Source: Streptomyces sp. HD
Lineage (GTDB): Bacteria > Actinomycetota > Actinomycetes > Streptomycetales > Streptomycetaceae
NCBI RefSeq assembly: GCF_028369295.1
Contig: NZ_JAQMYP010000001.1
Location: 62,001-126,000, forward strand
Direction of reading: 5' to 3'
DNA length: 64,000 nucleotides
Below the pieces are notes generated by a model, which was not told where the DNA came from, did not search any database, and worked only from the letters and a program-made list of their open reading frames with translations. Position numbers and translations under genes: made by a program. This document shows, piece after piece, positions 1-7,256 of this stretch; position 1 is the stretch's first letter, and every line of letters starts with the position of its first letter.

Positions 1-26
1 ACACCGGCGATGATCTCTCGCTCCAT
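1..26 (-). CDS. Start of a gene running off the left edge, possibly a universal stress protein
   Basis: Only nine codons are visible on the minus strand, reading M-E-R-E-I-I-A-G-V from an ATG whose first base is position 26. A purine-rich stretch (GGAAGG) lies about 10 nt upstream of it. The hydrophobic strand ending in G-V is how universal stress proteins begin (strand 1 followed by DGS), and the divergent neighbour is one, so a divergently transcribed USP is plausible. The product cannot be established from nine residues. Confidence 0.35.
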
Positions 27-101
27 GATGGGCCGCCTTCCGCCCGGGTGGACCTGATGCCCGGGCAGGCCCAGCGTCGCCGCGCCACCGCCCGCGCGCA
101 C

Positions 102-117
102 GGGGCCGAACGGGCCG
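102..117. promoter_or_regulatory. Putative OsdR/DevR-like box, imperfect, before the first USP gene
   Basis: GGGGCCGAACGGGCCG: the left arm GGGCCG matches the island consensus (GGGCCG-NN-CGGCCC) and the right arm has one swapped base. It lies about 90 bp upstream of the USP start at 207, between that gene and the probable divergent gene at the left edge. Confidence 0.45.
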
Positions 118-206
118 GATCGCAGCCCTGGCGGCCCATGTCCGCCGGCATGGCACGCCGGGACGCTGGCATCGAGGAACACACCGACCACAGGAGGTGC
201 GGCGCC

Positions 207-1109
207 ATGCTTGTGCCCGTCATCGCCGGAGTCGACGGATCCACCGAGAGTCTCGCCGCTGCCGAGTGGGCCGCCCGCGAGGCGGAACGCCGGGACCGGC
301 CGCTGCGTCTGGTGCATGCCTGGAACTGGCACCCCCGCCAGGGAACCGGCGAGCCTGTGACGGCAGCCCAGCGGTATCTGGCCCGGCGCGCACTGCGCCA
401 GGCCGAGGACCGCGTCCGTCGTACCTGCCCCGGCGTCAAACTCGACGACCGGCAGATCGAGGGACCGGCCACCGCCGCCCTCCTCCACGCCGCCGAACAC
501 GCCGACCTACTCGTCCTCGGCTCGCGCGGACTGAGCGGCTTCAGCGGGTTCCTGGTCGGTTCGGTCGCCCTGGGCGTGGTGGCGCGCGCCACCCGGCCGG
601 TCGTCCTCGTCCGGGCGGGCGAAGAGGCGTCGGACGAACACCTTCCGGCCGATGACGGCAGCCCGTCCACCCGAACCGGCTACCGGGACGTGGTCCTGGG
701 CATCGACCTCGGCGACCCCTGTGACGAGGTGATCGAGTTCGCCTTCGAGGCGGCCCGGATGCGCGGCGCGCGTCTGCACGCCGTGCACGCCTGGCAGACA
801 CCGTCCCCGCTGGGGCTCGGCCCCGGCGACATCGGCCTGGTGAGCGGCCCGGAACAGGCCGACGAGTGGCTCGGCTTCCTCACCGCCGTCCTGAACGAGT
901 GGCGGGACAAGTACCCCGAGGTCGAGGTCGCCGAGACCGTGACCGCGGGACGCGCCCAGTCCGTGCTGGTCCGCGCCGCCACCGGGGCGAGTCTCCTCGT
1001 GGTCGGCCGCCGGACGACCGAACGCCCGGCGGGCCCCCGCACCGGCCCCGTCACCCACGCGGCCATCCATCACGGCGGCTGCCCCTTGGCCGTCGTCCCC
1101 CATGAGTAG
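207..1109 (+). CDS. Tandem-domain universal stress protein
   Basis: This 300-aa cytoplasmic protein has two UspA domains (roughly 1-145 and 160-300). The first domain keeps the ATP-binding signature G-2x-G-9x-G-S (GSRGLSGFSGFLVGS, near residue 110). The second ends in a divergent VVGRRTTERP version. I chose the ATG at 207 because AGGAGG lies 10 nt upstream, although the frame stays open to position 48. Tandem USPs of this size are hallmark members of the DevR and OsdR hypoxia regulons (for example Rv2623). An imperfect palindromic box upstream and a convergent Hsp20 gene fit that role. The exact function of such USPs (ATP-dependent growth regulation during dormancy) is family knowledge, not visible here. 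Confidence 0.93.
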   Translation: MLVPVIAGVDGSTESLAAAEWAAREAERRDRPLRLVHAWNWHPRQGTGEPVTAAQRYLARRALRQAEDRVRRTCPGVKLDDRQIEGPATAALLHAAEHADLLVLGSRGLSGFSGFLVGSVALGVVARATRPVVLVRAGEEASDEHLPADDGSPSTRTGYRDVVLGIDLGDPCDEVIEFAFEAARMRGARLHAVHAWQTPSPLGLGPGDIGLVSGPEQADEWLGFLTAVLNEWRDKYPEVEVAETVTAGRAQSVLVRAATGASLLVVGRRTTERPAGPRTGPVTHAAIHHGGCPLAVVPHE

Positions 1110-1190
1110 AGGGCCAGGGCCTGCGCCCCGTCCCGGCGCACCGGGCAGCCTCCGTCGACGTACCGCACGCGGTCCCGGCCGAGGGGGAGT

Positions 1191-1613
1191 TCAGTCGTGC
1201 CGCACCGGGATGGTCCGGGTACCGCTCTTCGTCTCGGGAACCGGGACTGTGATGGTCAGTACACCGTCCTTGTACTGCGCGGTCGCGTCCTCGCCGCGGG
1301 CCCCGGCCGGCAGCCGGACGGCACGGGCGAAGGTGCCGTAGCGGAATTCCGTGTGATGCTTCTCGGTCTTCTCCGCGGAGCGCTCCGCCCGCAGCGTCAG
1401 CACCCCCTCCGTCACGGTGATCTCGACGTCCTTGGCCGGGTCGATGCCCGGGAGTTCGGCGCGCAGGACGTACTTGCCGTCCGTGAGGTGCTCCTCGACG
1501 CGGATGCCATGCACCCCGGGTGTCTGGTGCAGGCCCGGGACACCGCTCTCGATCCAGCCGAACAGGTCCGGCAACGGTGGCCAGCCCGGCCACCGTTCGA
1601 TCATTCCAGTCAT
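1191..1613 (-). CDS. Hsp20/alpha-crystallin small heat shock protein
   Basis: This 140-aa ATP-independent chaperone has its alpha-crystallin domain at about residues 40-140. Visible strands include GVLTLRAER and the terminal YKDGVLTITVPVPE; the latter is the G-V-L-T motif typical of the family. The N-terminal arm (MTGMIERWPGWPPLPDLFGW) is hydrophobic, as in substrate-binding arms of sHSPs. The frame opens upstream to 1721, but the ATG at 1613 gives the normal family length and N-terminus. It is convergent with the USP gene. A perfect palindromic box lies 81 bp upstream of the start, and a weaker box lies one 20-bp step further. It corresponds functionally to HspX/Acr of the mycobacterial dormancy regulon. 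Confidence 0.93.
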   Translation of the reverse strand: MTGMIERWPGWPPLPDLFGWIESGVPGLHQTPGVHGIRVEEHLTDGKYVLRAELPGIDPAKDVEITVTEGVLTLRAERSAEKTEKHHTEFRYGTFARAVRLPAGARGEDATAQYKDGVLTITVPVPETKSGTRTIPVRHD

Positions 1614-1693
1614 CACGCTCTCCCGAATGCTGGGGCGTATTCCTCTGGTTCCCCCGCTTCTTCGAGCTTCCGCCGACCGTGACAGCAGCCGCC

Positions 1694-1709
1694 AGGGCCG
1701 ATCGGCCCT
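1694..1709. promoter_or_regulatory. Putative OsdR box, perfect palindrome, hsp20 promoter
   Basis: AGGGCCGATCGGCCCT is a perfect 16-bp palindrome 81 bp upstream of the hsp20 start. The same 14-bp core recurs at 20715 and 21159, and a TT-centred version at 16824. Confidence 0.7.
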
Positions 1710-1714
1710 CTGCT

Positions 1715-1728
1715 CGGCCAACCGGCCC
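1715..1728. promoter_or_regulatory. Second, weaker OsdR-like box, hsp20 promoter
   Basis: CGGCCAACCGGCCC keeps the right arm (CGGCCC) perfectly and a partial left arm. Its centre is exactly 20 bp (two helical turns) from the centre of the box at 1694-1709, a spacing suited to cooperative dimers on one DNA face. Confidence 0.45.
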
Positions 1729-1752
1729 CGGCTCCCGCGGTCCGGCGGCGAA

Positions 1753-2346
1753 TCACGTGGTCTTGCGGCGCCACTGGGGGCCGGTCTGCTCCCATTCCCT
1801 GCCCCACTGGTCGTACCTCCGCTGGTCGAGCCGCCACCGCACGACGCGTCCGGCGCCGTACGTCAGGCAGCCGAACGCTGCGGCGGCACCGGTGCCCAGC
1901 ACGGCCGCCTCCAGCGCGGCCTCGCCGGCGGTCTGCGGCTCCCGCGTCAGCTGTCCCCTGTCGTCCAGCCAGACCGTGACCTTCGATCCGGCTGTCTGCC
2001 CGGTGTTCACCAGAGTCCGGCCCGAGCGTGCGGAGCCGTCCGACGCCGTCCAGCGGACCTTCGCCCGGACGCGGTCGGTCATGGTCCCTTTGCCGGCGAG
2101 CCCGGTGTCCGTCGTGCTCTCGACGAGCACGCCCCGGACGGCATGGCGTTCGCCGCGCTGCTGTGCGAAGGAGTCGTCGGCGGCCTCGGCGGTCAGCACG
2201 CCGACGAGCGTGCCGCCCAGCGCGATCACCGTCCACACGGCCAGCACCGTCCATGCCTCGACGATGTCGTCGTGACGCCGCAGCGAGTTGCTCCGCCACC
2301 GCCACAGCAGACGCTTCGCGGGCTTCGTTCGCTGCTCTTCGCGCAT
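1753..2346 (-). CDS. Rv1733c-family two-helix membrane protein
   Basis: This 197-aa protein has a basic N-terminus (MREEQRTKPAKRLLWRWRSN) and a first transmembrane helix at about residues 30-52 (TVLAVWTVIALGGTLVGVL). An extracytoplasmic beta-rich segment of about 85 residues follows (VRAKVRWTASDGSARSGRT, then VTVWLDDRGQL). A second helix lies at about 150-172, with a basic cytoplasmic tail behind it. This layout is that of the Rv1733c family, whose founder is a DevR-regulated dormancy antigen of unknown biochemical function. The ATG at 2346 is preferred because GAGGAGG lies 8 nt upstream; the frame is open further upstream but without coding character. It is divergent from the nitroreductase gene at 2631, sharing a 284-bp region that holds two boxes. 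Confidence 0.85.
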   Translation of the reverse strand: MREEQRTKPAKRLLWRWRSNSLRRHDDIVEAWTVLAVWTVIALGGTLVGVLTAEAADDSFAQQRGERHAVRGVLVESTTDTGLAGKGTMTDRVRAKVRWTASDGSARSGRTLVNTGQTAGSKVTVWLDDRGQLTREPQTAGEAALEAAVLGTGAAAAFGCLTYGAGRVVRWRLDQRRYDQWGREWEQTGPQWRRKTT

Positions 2347-2460
2347 CGGACTGCACCTCCTCGTCGTCTCGGACAGGAAGGTGCCATCCGGAACGGCGCC
2401 GCGGCAGGGGCCGAACAGGGGGCACCGTGGGGTCGTACGGGGCCATCTTGTCGAGCGGCG

Positions 2461-2476
2461 GGGGCCGTTCGGCCCC
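2461..2476. promoter_or_regulatory. Putative OsdR box, divergent Rv1733c-like/nitroreductase promoter
   Basis: GGGGCCGTTCGGCCCC has perfect 7-bp arms around a TT centre. It is 115 bp from the start at 2346 and 155 bp from the start at 2631. Confidence 0.65.
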
Positions 2477-2536
2477 TGCTGCCGGCACGCCCGCGGGCGC
2501 AGGGCGGCCGACTCCAGTCCGTCCGGCGGCCGGCCG

Positions 2537-2551
2537 GGGACCATCAGCCCC
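2537..2551. promoter_or_regulatory. Putative OsdR-like box (15-bp spacing class), nitroreductase promoter
   Basis: GGGACCATCAGCCCC has one perfect arm (GGGACC) and one degenerate arm. It lies 80 bp upstream of the nitroreductase ATG, matching the distance seen for the hsp20 box. Confidence 0.4.
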
Positions 2552-2630
2552 TCACGGCGGCACGCCCGGTGCCGCAGGCTCGTCAGGACAGCACCACCCG
2601 CCCCGAGTCGCTGCGGAGGAGGAGACCACC

Positions 2631-3632
2631 ATGCAGTCGACGACGATCGACGCCTCCACCCTGGAAGCCTGTATCTCAGCCGCGGTCGCCGCGCCCTCGA
2701 TCTTCAACACGCAGCCGTGGCACTACCGGCTGGACCCCGAGACCGTCACGCTCCAGGTCCGCGCGGCGCCCGAGCGGGGCCTGCGCCACGTGGACCCCAC
2801 GGGTCGTGCCCTGCACATGTCGGTAGGCGCGGCCGTGCTCAACCTCCGTGTCGCGGTGGCCCATTTCGGTTGGTGTCCGGTCACCCGCCTGCTGCCCCTG
2901 CCGGAGAACCCCGAACTGCTCGCCACCGTCCGCCTGGCCGCCCCCGCGGCCCGCTCCGCCACCGGCCACCGCACCGACCTGTACGCCGCGATCCGACGCA
3001 GGCACAGCAGTCGGCTCCCCTTCTCCGGGAGGCCGCTGCCGTCGCAGGTGCGCTCCGAACTGATCGAGGCCGCCCACATGGAGGGAGCGCGGCTCACCTT
3101 CCCCACGGCCGAGGACACGACACGGCTGCTGCGGCTGACCGCCGAGGCCGAGCGCCGCAACCGCAACGACCCCGACCGCCGTGACGAGAGTCGCCGGTGG
3201 ATCCGCCACGATGCCGACGGCCGGGCCGGCGTCGGGCTGCCTCAGGCCACGCTCGGGCCGCAGGACGCCCGTGAACGAGTCCCGCTGCGGGACTTCACCG
3301 CCGAACGTCATCCCGAGCGTCTCCCCTCCCAGCCGTTCGAGCCGGAGCCGGTCGTCGCGGTACTCGGCACCCAGCACGACCGCCGAGCCGACTGGATGCG
3401 GGCAGGACAGGCGCTGGAGCACGTCCTGCTGGTCGCCACGGTTCACGACGTACGCGCGTCACTGCTGCACCAGGCCGTGGAATGGCCGGACCTGAGGCCG
3501 ACCCTGAACGGGTCGGCGAGCGTCGCAGGGCACGTCCAGATACTGGTCAGGCTGGGTTACGGCCCGGAAGGCGTTGTGACTCCTCGACGGGCTGTGGACC
3601 AGGTGTTCGACCCCGGCGGGCCGGATCGATAG
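2631..3632 (+). CDS. Acg-type nitroreductase family protein (first paralogue)
   Basis: This 333-aa protein of the Acg/Rv3131 branch of the nitroreductase fold starts with the family-typical ACISAAVAAPSIFNTQPWHY. The internal R-R-H-S-S-R motif (IRRRHSSRLPFSG, near residue 125) is also conserved in the family. Acg proteins are dormancy-regulon members thought to sequester or bind FMN rather than act as classical two-domain nitroreductases; that is family knowledge. The ATG at 2631 has a GGAGGAGG Shine-Dalgarno 8 nt upstream, which rules out the long upstream reading frame. A second paralogue lies at 7257. It is convergent with the STAS gene. Confidence 0.9.
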   Translation: MQSTTIDASTLEACISAAVAAPSIFNTQPWHYRLDPETVTLQVRAAPERGLRHVDPTGRALHMSVGAAVLNLRVAVAHFGWCPVTRLLPLPENPELLATVRLAAPAARSATGHRTDLYAAIRRRHSSRLPFSGRPLPSQVRSELIEAAHMEGARLTFPTAEDTTRLLRLTAEAERRNRNDPDRRDESRRWIRHDADGRAGVGLPQATLGPQDARERVPLRDFTAERHPERLPSQPFEPEPVVAVLGTQHDRRADWMRAGQALEHVLLVATVHDVRASLLHQAVEWPDLRPTLNGSASVAGHVQILVRLGYGPEGVVTPRRAVDQVFDPGGPDR

Positions 3633-3652
3633 GGCGCGGGCCGCACGGCCCC

Positions 3653-4063
3653 TTACACCGGCGCCGTGCGGTGTTTCCCGGCCACCGGGGTGTCCTCGGC
3701 GCCCGGCGCCCCGGACAGGTCCGCAGGCAGGTGCGGCGACACGTCGAAGGAGTTGCCGAGGCCCGTGTGGTTCAGGATCCACAGAACCCGCGGGCTGTTG
3801 ATCACCAGGCGCAGTCGCCCGCACCGGCCGAGCACGCGGCTGCGGGTCCGGCACAGGGCTGCGAGGCCGCTGCAGTCGATGAAGGTGACGGGGCGCAGGT
3901 CCAGCACCAGCTGCGGCTGCCGTCCGGCGGTGAGCGCGTCGAGATGCGCCGAGATGCGGGGTGCGGTGAGGATGTCGATCTCGCCGCCCAGTTCCACGAC
4001 CGTCGTACCGTCGACGACGTGTTCCCGCAGATCGGGGGCGGACCGGAGCCGGATCTCGTTCAT
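3653..4063 (-). CDS. STAS-domain anti-sigma factor antagonist-like protein
   Basis: This 136-aa single-domain cytoplasmic protein has the STAS strand-helix pattern TVVELGGEIDILTAPRISAHL and the phospho-acceptor loop VTFIDCSGLAALCRTR. The Ser of DCSGL is the residue phosphorylated by anti-sigma kinases in SpoIIAA-type antagonists. I placed the start at the ATG whose first base is 4063; the Shine-Dalgarno there is weak (CTGG), so the start is less certain. No anti-sigma kinase gene is adjacent. A box 37 bp upstream puts it in the hypoxia island, a likely point where oxygen limitation feeds into an alternative sigma factor pathway (inference). Confidence 0.85.
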   Translation of the reverse strand: MNEIRLRSAPDLREHVVDGTTVVELGGEIDILTAPRISAHLDALTAGRQPQLVLDLRPVTFIDCSGLAALCRTRSRVLGRCGRLRLVINSPRVLWILNHTGLGNSFDVSPHLPADLSGAPGAEDTPVAGKHRTAPV

Positions 4064-4099
4064 GAGGCCAGAAAAGTCCCGGTACCGGGGCGCGCGGAA

Positions 4100-4113
4100 G
4101 GGCCGGTCGGCCC
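4100..4113. promoter_or_regulatory. Putative OsdR box, STAS gene promoter
   Basis: GGGCCGGTCGGCCC has perfect 6-bp arms around a GT centre and lies 37 bp upstream of the STAS gene start. Confidence 0.6.
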
Positions 4114-4160
4114 CATTGACAGCCCGGGGGTCCCGGTGAAGCGGCAGGGGTGGTCGTCGC

Positions 4161-4865
4161 TCAGGGGGCCAGCTGGTCACGGCGTGGCACCTCGGTGTCC
4201 GAAGCCGGGCTGCCGATGTCGTCGACCCGGTACTCCAACTCCTCGGCGACCGAGACCACTCCGTCGACGGCGCGGCACAGCCGCACGGCCACGGGAACGG
4301 TGCTGCCGCGCTCGACGGTGCCGCGCAGGGTGACCCGGCTGTCGACGACGTGCACGGTCACGTCACCTGGTGGGATTCCCAGCGTCCGGATGAGAACGTC
4401 CCCGGTGATCTCCTCGCGGATGGCACGGTCCCCGCGCAGGAACACCCGCAGCAGATCGGCCCGGCTGATCACGCCGATCAACTGCCCGGCGCCGTCCACC
4501 ACGGGCAGCCGCTTGACCCCGCCCTGCTCCATGGCGCGGGCCGCCTCGACCACCGTCCACTCCGGGCGGGCGGTGACGGCCGGGCTGGTCATCAGGCCCT
4601 GCGCCGTGGTCGCCTCCGACTTGTCGCGTGCGTCGGGCTGCGGGTGCAGGGCGGGCAGCAACCCGGCGGCGTCGAGTCGGCCCGCCTCCTTGCGGAGCAG
4701 ATCGGCCTCCGACACCACGCCCACGGGCCGGCCGCCGTCGTCCACCACCGGAACCGCGGTGATCCCGTGCTCCGCGAGCAGCTTGGCGATGTCCGTGAAG
4801 GCCTCGTCCCGTCGCACACTCACGACGTCCGTGGTCATCAGCTCTCCTACGGTGCGATGCCGCAT
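4161..4865 (-). CDS. CBS-pair and BON domain protein
   Basis: This 234-aa protein has a CBS pair at residues 1-150 (VGELMTTDVVSVRRDEAFTD, then PVVDDGGRPVGVVSEADLL, and a second copy ending in GVISRADLLRVF). A C-terminal BON domain follows at about 155-225 (VTVHVVDSRVTLRGTVERG). CBS pairs bind adenine nucleotides and sense energy charge; BON domains bind membranes or phospholipid. The combination is common in actinobacterial hypoxia and dormancy regulons (compare Rv2626c, a CBS-only protein). The ATG at 4865 has AAGGAGG 9 nt upstream. It diverges from the pyridoxamine-oxidase-fold gene at 5146 across a 280-bp region carrying two box-like sites. Confidence 0.9.
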   Translation of the reverse strand: MRHRTVGELMTTDVVSVRRDEAFTDIAKLLAEHGITAVPVVDDGGRPVGVVSEADLLRKEAGRLDAAGLLPALHPQPDARDKSEATTAQGLMTSPAVTARPEWTVVEAARAMEQGGVKRLPVVDGAGQLIGVISRADLLRVFLRGDRAIREEITGDVLIRTLGIPPGDVTVHVVDSRVTLRGTVERGSTVPVAVRLCRAVDGVVSVAEELEYRVDDIGSPASDTEVPRRDQLAP

Positions 4866-4930
4866 GGGTCCCGCCTCCTTCGACGTACTTCCTCACCCTC
4901 CACGGTCCGCCACGGCGGCCCGCCCCGCAT

Positions 4931-4944
4931 GGGCCGACCGGCCT
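4931..4944. promoter_or_regulatory. Putative OsdR box between CBS-BON gene and PPOX gene
   Basis: GGGCCGACCGGCCT differs from a perfect palindrome only at the last base. It lies 66 bp upstream of the CBS-BON start. A second, weaker match (GGCCCGCTCGGCCC) lies at 4958-4971. Confidence 0.55.
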
Positions 4945-5145
4945 GATTACAGAAACCGGCCCGCTCGGCCCTGCCCGTCCCGACGACGGCCGCCGACCGC
5001 CCGCCCGGGTCCGCCCACATCACGCACCCCCTCCCGCGGGAGGGGCCACTCTCCGGCGGCGCGGGACCGGTGGACTCTCCCCACTGCCGTCGCTGCCGCC
5101 GAGCATGGGACGTACAGCTGCACTGCGTGAAAGTGGGATCGCCTC

Positions 5146-5586
5146 ATGTATGCCAACGACGGCTTCCGCGAACTCTGCCGACAGGAGTGCCTCCGCCTGC
5201 TGGCCACGGCGTCCGTCGGGCGCATCGTGCACACGCGTCAGGCCCTGCCCGCGGTTCTGCCGGTCAACTTCTGCCTGGACACGGACACCGCCGTCGTTCT
5301 GCGCACTGCGGCGGACTCGGAACTGGCCCGGGCGATCGACGGGGTGGTGGTCGCCTTCGAGGCCGACGAGGTGGATGCCGTCGCGCACGCCGGCTGGAGC
5401 GTGGTGGTCACCGGCCGGGCGACGGTGGTGACCGACCCCGCCGAGTTCGGCCGGCTGGCCCGGACGGGGCCGCGCTCGTGGGTCGCCTCCCCGGTGGAGG
5501 TCTTCGTGCGCATCGAGCCGGAGCTGGTCACCGGACGTGAACTCGTGGGCGGGCGCACGATCAAGGGGGTGGATCTTCCGGCCTGA
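5146..5586 (+). CDS. Pyridoxamine 5'-phosphate oxidase-fold flavin-binding protein (first paralogue)
   Basis: This 146-aa split-barrel protein contains LLATASVGRIVHTRQALPAV and VNFCLDTDTAVVLRTAADS, then a VAFEADEVDAVAHAGWSVVV strand pair. This is the layout of small F420- or FMN-binding PPOX-like proteins found in hypoxia regulons. The fold binds a flavin or deazaflavin; no substrate can be named from sequence. No strong Shine-Dalgarno precedes the ATG at 5146, but the family N-terminus begins there. It is divergent from the CBS-BON gene and convergent with narK. A paralogue lies on the minus strand at 16182-16706. Confidence 0.85.
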   Translation: MYANDGFRELCRQECLRLLATASVGRIVHTRQALPAVLPVNFCLDTDTAVVLRTAADSELARAIDGVVVAFEADEVDAVAHAGWSVVVTGRATVVTDPAEFGRLARTGPRSWVASPVEVFVRIEPELVTGRELVGGRTIKGVDLPA

Positions 5587-5702
5587 GGCGTGGTCGGCAC
5601 CGCTCCGCGGCCGTTCCGGACAGCCGTCCGCCCGGCAGGAGGGCTCTCCGCCGAGCGGACGCGCGAGGGCAGAATGCCACCGGGCCGCTGTACTCGCACC
5701 TG

Positions 5703-5744
5703 TTCCTCGGCCGGTCGGTGAGGCTCCTCGGCCGGTCAGTGCGG
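5703..5744. repeat. Two tandem copies of a ~20-bp direct repeat
   Basis: Two consecutive copies of CTCGGCCGGTCNGTGNGGCT lie in the convergent gap between the PPOX gene and narK; the second runs into the last codons of narK. The repeat has no obvious function and may mark slippage near the narK 3' end. Confidence 0.5.
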
Positions 5745-6997
5745 CTGAGGCTGGGCGACCCCGGCTCGGCGGGAGACCGCTCGGCGCACGCCCGTGCCGG
5801 TGAAGGCCAGCGCGGCCGCCGCGACCATGCCCAGCAAGGCCAGGCCGACCACGTACGACCCGTACGTGCCGTACAGCGTCCCCATGACCAGCGGCGGCAG
5901 GAACCCGCCCAGACCGCCCGCGGCACCGACGATGCCGGTCACCGAGCCGACCTTGTTCGCCGGGGCCAGCAGGGCCACCAGGGCGAAGACCGCGCCACTG
6001 CCCGCGCCGAGCGCGGCGGCCAGCGACAGGAACGCCAGGGTTCCGACCGGGGTCAGGGACGGGGTGAGCGACTGCACCAAGGCTCCGGTGAGCACCACGG
6101 CCAGGGATCCGCCGAGCACCCGCACCGGGCCGATCCGGTCCGACAGCCAGCCGCCGAACGGGCGCATCGCCACCGCCAGCAGCACGAACCCGGCCATCCG
6201 GTTCGCGGCGTCGGCCTGAGTGAGGCCGTAGCCGGTCTTCAAGTACGTCGGGAGGTACACCGAGAACGCCACGTAACCGCCGACGCCACCGCGTACAGCG
6301 CTGAGGCCTGCCAGGTGACGGCGAGGCGGCAGGTGTCGGCCAGGCGGCGGCTCGGCGGCTCAGCGGCTTGGCGGCTTGGCGGCTCGGCGGGCACGGTACG
6401 GCCGGGAGCGTCGCGCAGCAGCAGCGCGGCCACCACGGCGTACCCGGCCAGCGCACCGGCGGTGATCAGGAACGGGACCGCCATGCTGTACGCCTCCACC
6501 AGCTTCACGGTCGTCAGCGCACTGATGGCGGTGCCGCCCATGCCGGCGCCGAAGATCCCGATCGCCAGCCCACGCCGCTCGGGCGGGAACCACGCGCTGA
6601 CCAGCGGCACGCCGACGGCGAAAGCGGTGCCGCCGACCCAGAGGAAGAACCCGCCGACCAAAAGCGCGGTCAGCGAGGAGTGACCGGCCAGGCCCAGGTA
6701 CAGCACCGGCACGATGGTGGCGGCGGACACGATCGGGAACATCACCCGCCCGCCGAACCGGTCGGTCAGCGCACCGACCGGGATCCGGCCCAGCGAGCCG
6801 ACCACCACCGGCACCGCCACCAGCAGTGACTGTTCGAACGAGGACAGCCCCAGACCGTCCTTGAACCGTGGGCCCAGCGGGCTGAGCAACGCCCACGCCC
6901 AGAAGTTGAGGGCGAAGCCGATGGTGGCCAGGGTCAGCATCAGCCACGCCCGCCCCGGCACCGTCCCGGTGCCCCGCTCTCTCGCCTTTTGCAGCAT
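5736..6997 (-). pseudogene. narK: narK-type nitrate/nitrite MFS transporter, split by a frameshift
   Basis: The N-terminal half starts at the ATG at 6997 (MLQKARERGTGTVPGRAW, with GGGGAGGGG upstream). It carries the nitrate-porter features FALNFWAWALLSPLGPRFK, GRIPVGALTDRFGGR and a glycine-rich helix. The frame is lost after TWQASALYA at about 6290, and the C-terminal half (GGVGGYVAFSVYLPTYLKTG to the stop at 5736) continues in another frame. Restoring one G in the GCGGTGGCG run would rejoin the halves into a normal-length protein of about 420 aa with 12 helices. Either the gene is inactivated or the base is a sequencing error in a G/C run. It lies with the nar genes and shares a box-bearing promoter region with the second nitroreductase. 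Confidence 0.85.
6348..6387. repeat. Five tandem 8-bp units inside narK
   Basis: Five consecutive 8-bp units of the form CGGCTYRG (CGGCTCGG, CGGCTCAG, CGGCTTGG, CGGCTTGG, CGGCTCGG) encode the repetitive loop A-E-P-P-S-R-Q-A-A-E-P-P-S-R between the two halves of the transporter. The unit length is not a multiple of three, so a change in copy number shifts the reading frame. Confidence 0.8.
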
Positions 6998-7121
6998 TCC
7001 GTCTGCCCCTCCCCGAATGCGGTGGCCCGGACCACGCCTTTGGCCGGGATCGGGCCGCGTCCGTGCTCGCGAGCGCGGCGGGCCCTGGGCCGGCGTCTGG
7101 CACAACACGCCGCTGCGAGGT

Positions 7122-7135
7122 GGGCCATCAGGCCC
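7122..7135. promoter_or_regulatory. Putative OsdR box, divergent narK/nitroreductase promoter
   Basis: GGGCCATCAGGCCC has arms GGGCC/GGCCC that are perfect around a 4-bp centre. It is nearly equidistant from the narK start (6997) and the nitroreductase start (7257). Confidence 0.55.
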
Positions 7136-7256
7136 CACTGGACCGGCCGATGGGGCCGTGTCCGGCTGCCGGTCGGGGGTGACGCTCGGCCCCGATGTGG
7201 TGCACCGTGGTTAATGACAGGAGTGCACGTGGCCTTCCGTAACGGAGGAGGCTGTG

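Noticed and set aside
3638..3651. GGGCCGCACGGCCC, a perfect match to the island palindrome
   Set aside because: It sits in a 20-bp gap between two convergent stop codons, with no promoter there; a hairpin at transcript ends or chance in GC-rich DNA is likelier. It also warns that not every match is an operator.
6239..6300. Programmed frameshifting in narK
   Set aside because: No slippery heptamer or downstream structure typical of programmed sites was seen; the simple loss of one base in a G/C run explains both frames.
6348..6387. CRISPR-like array
   Set aside because: The repeats are 8 bp, contiguous and without spacers; they are a tandem repeat in a coding sequence.
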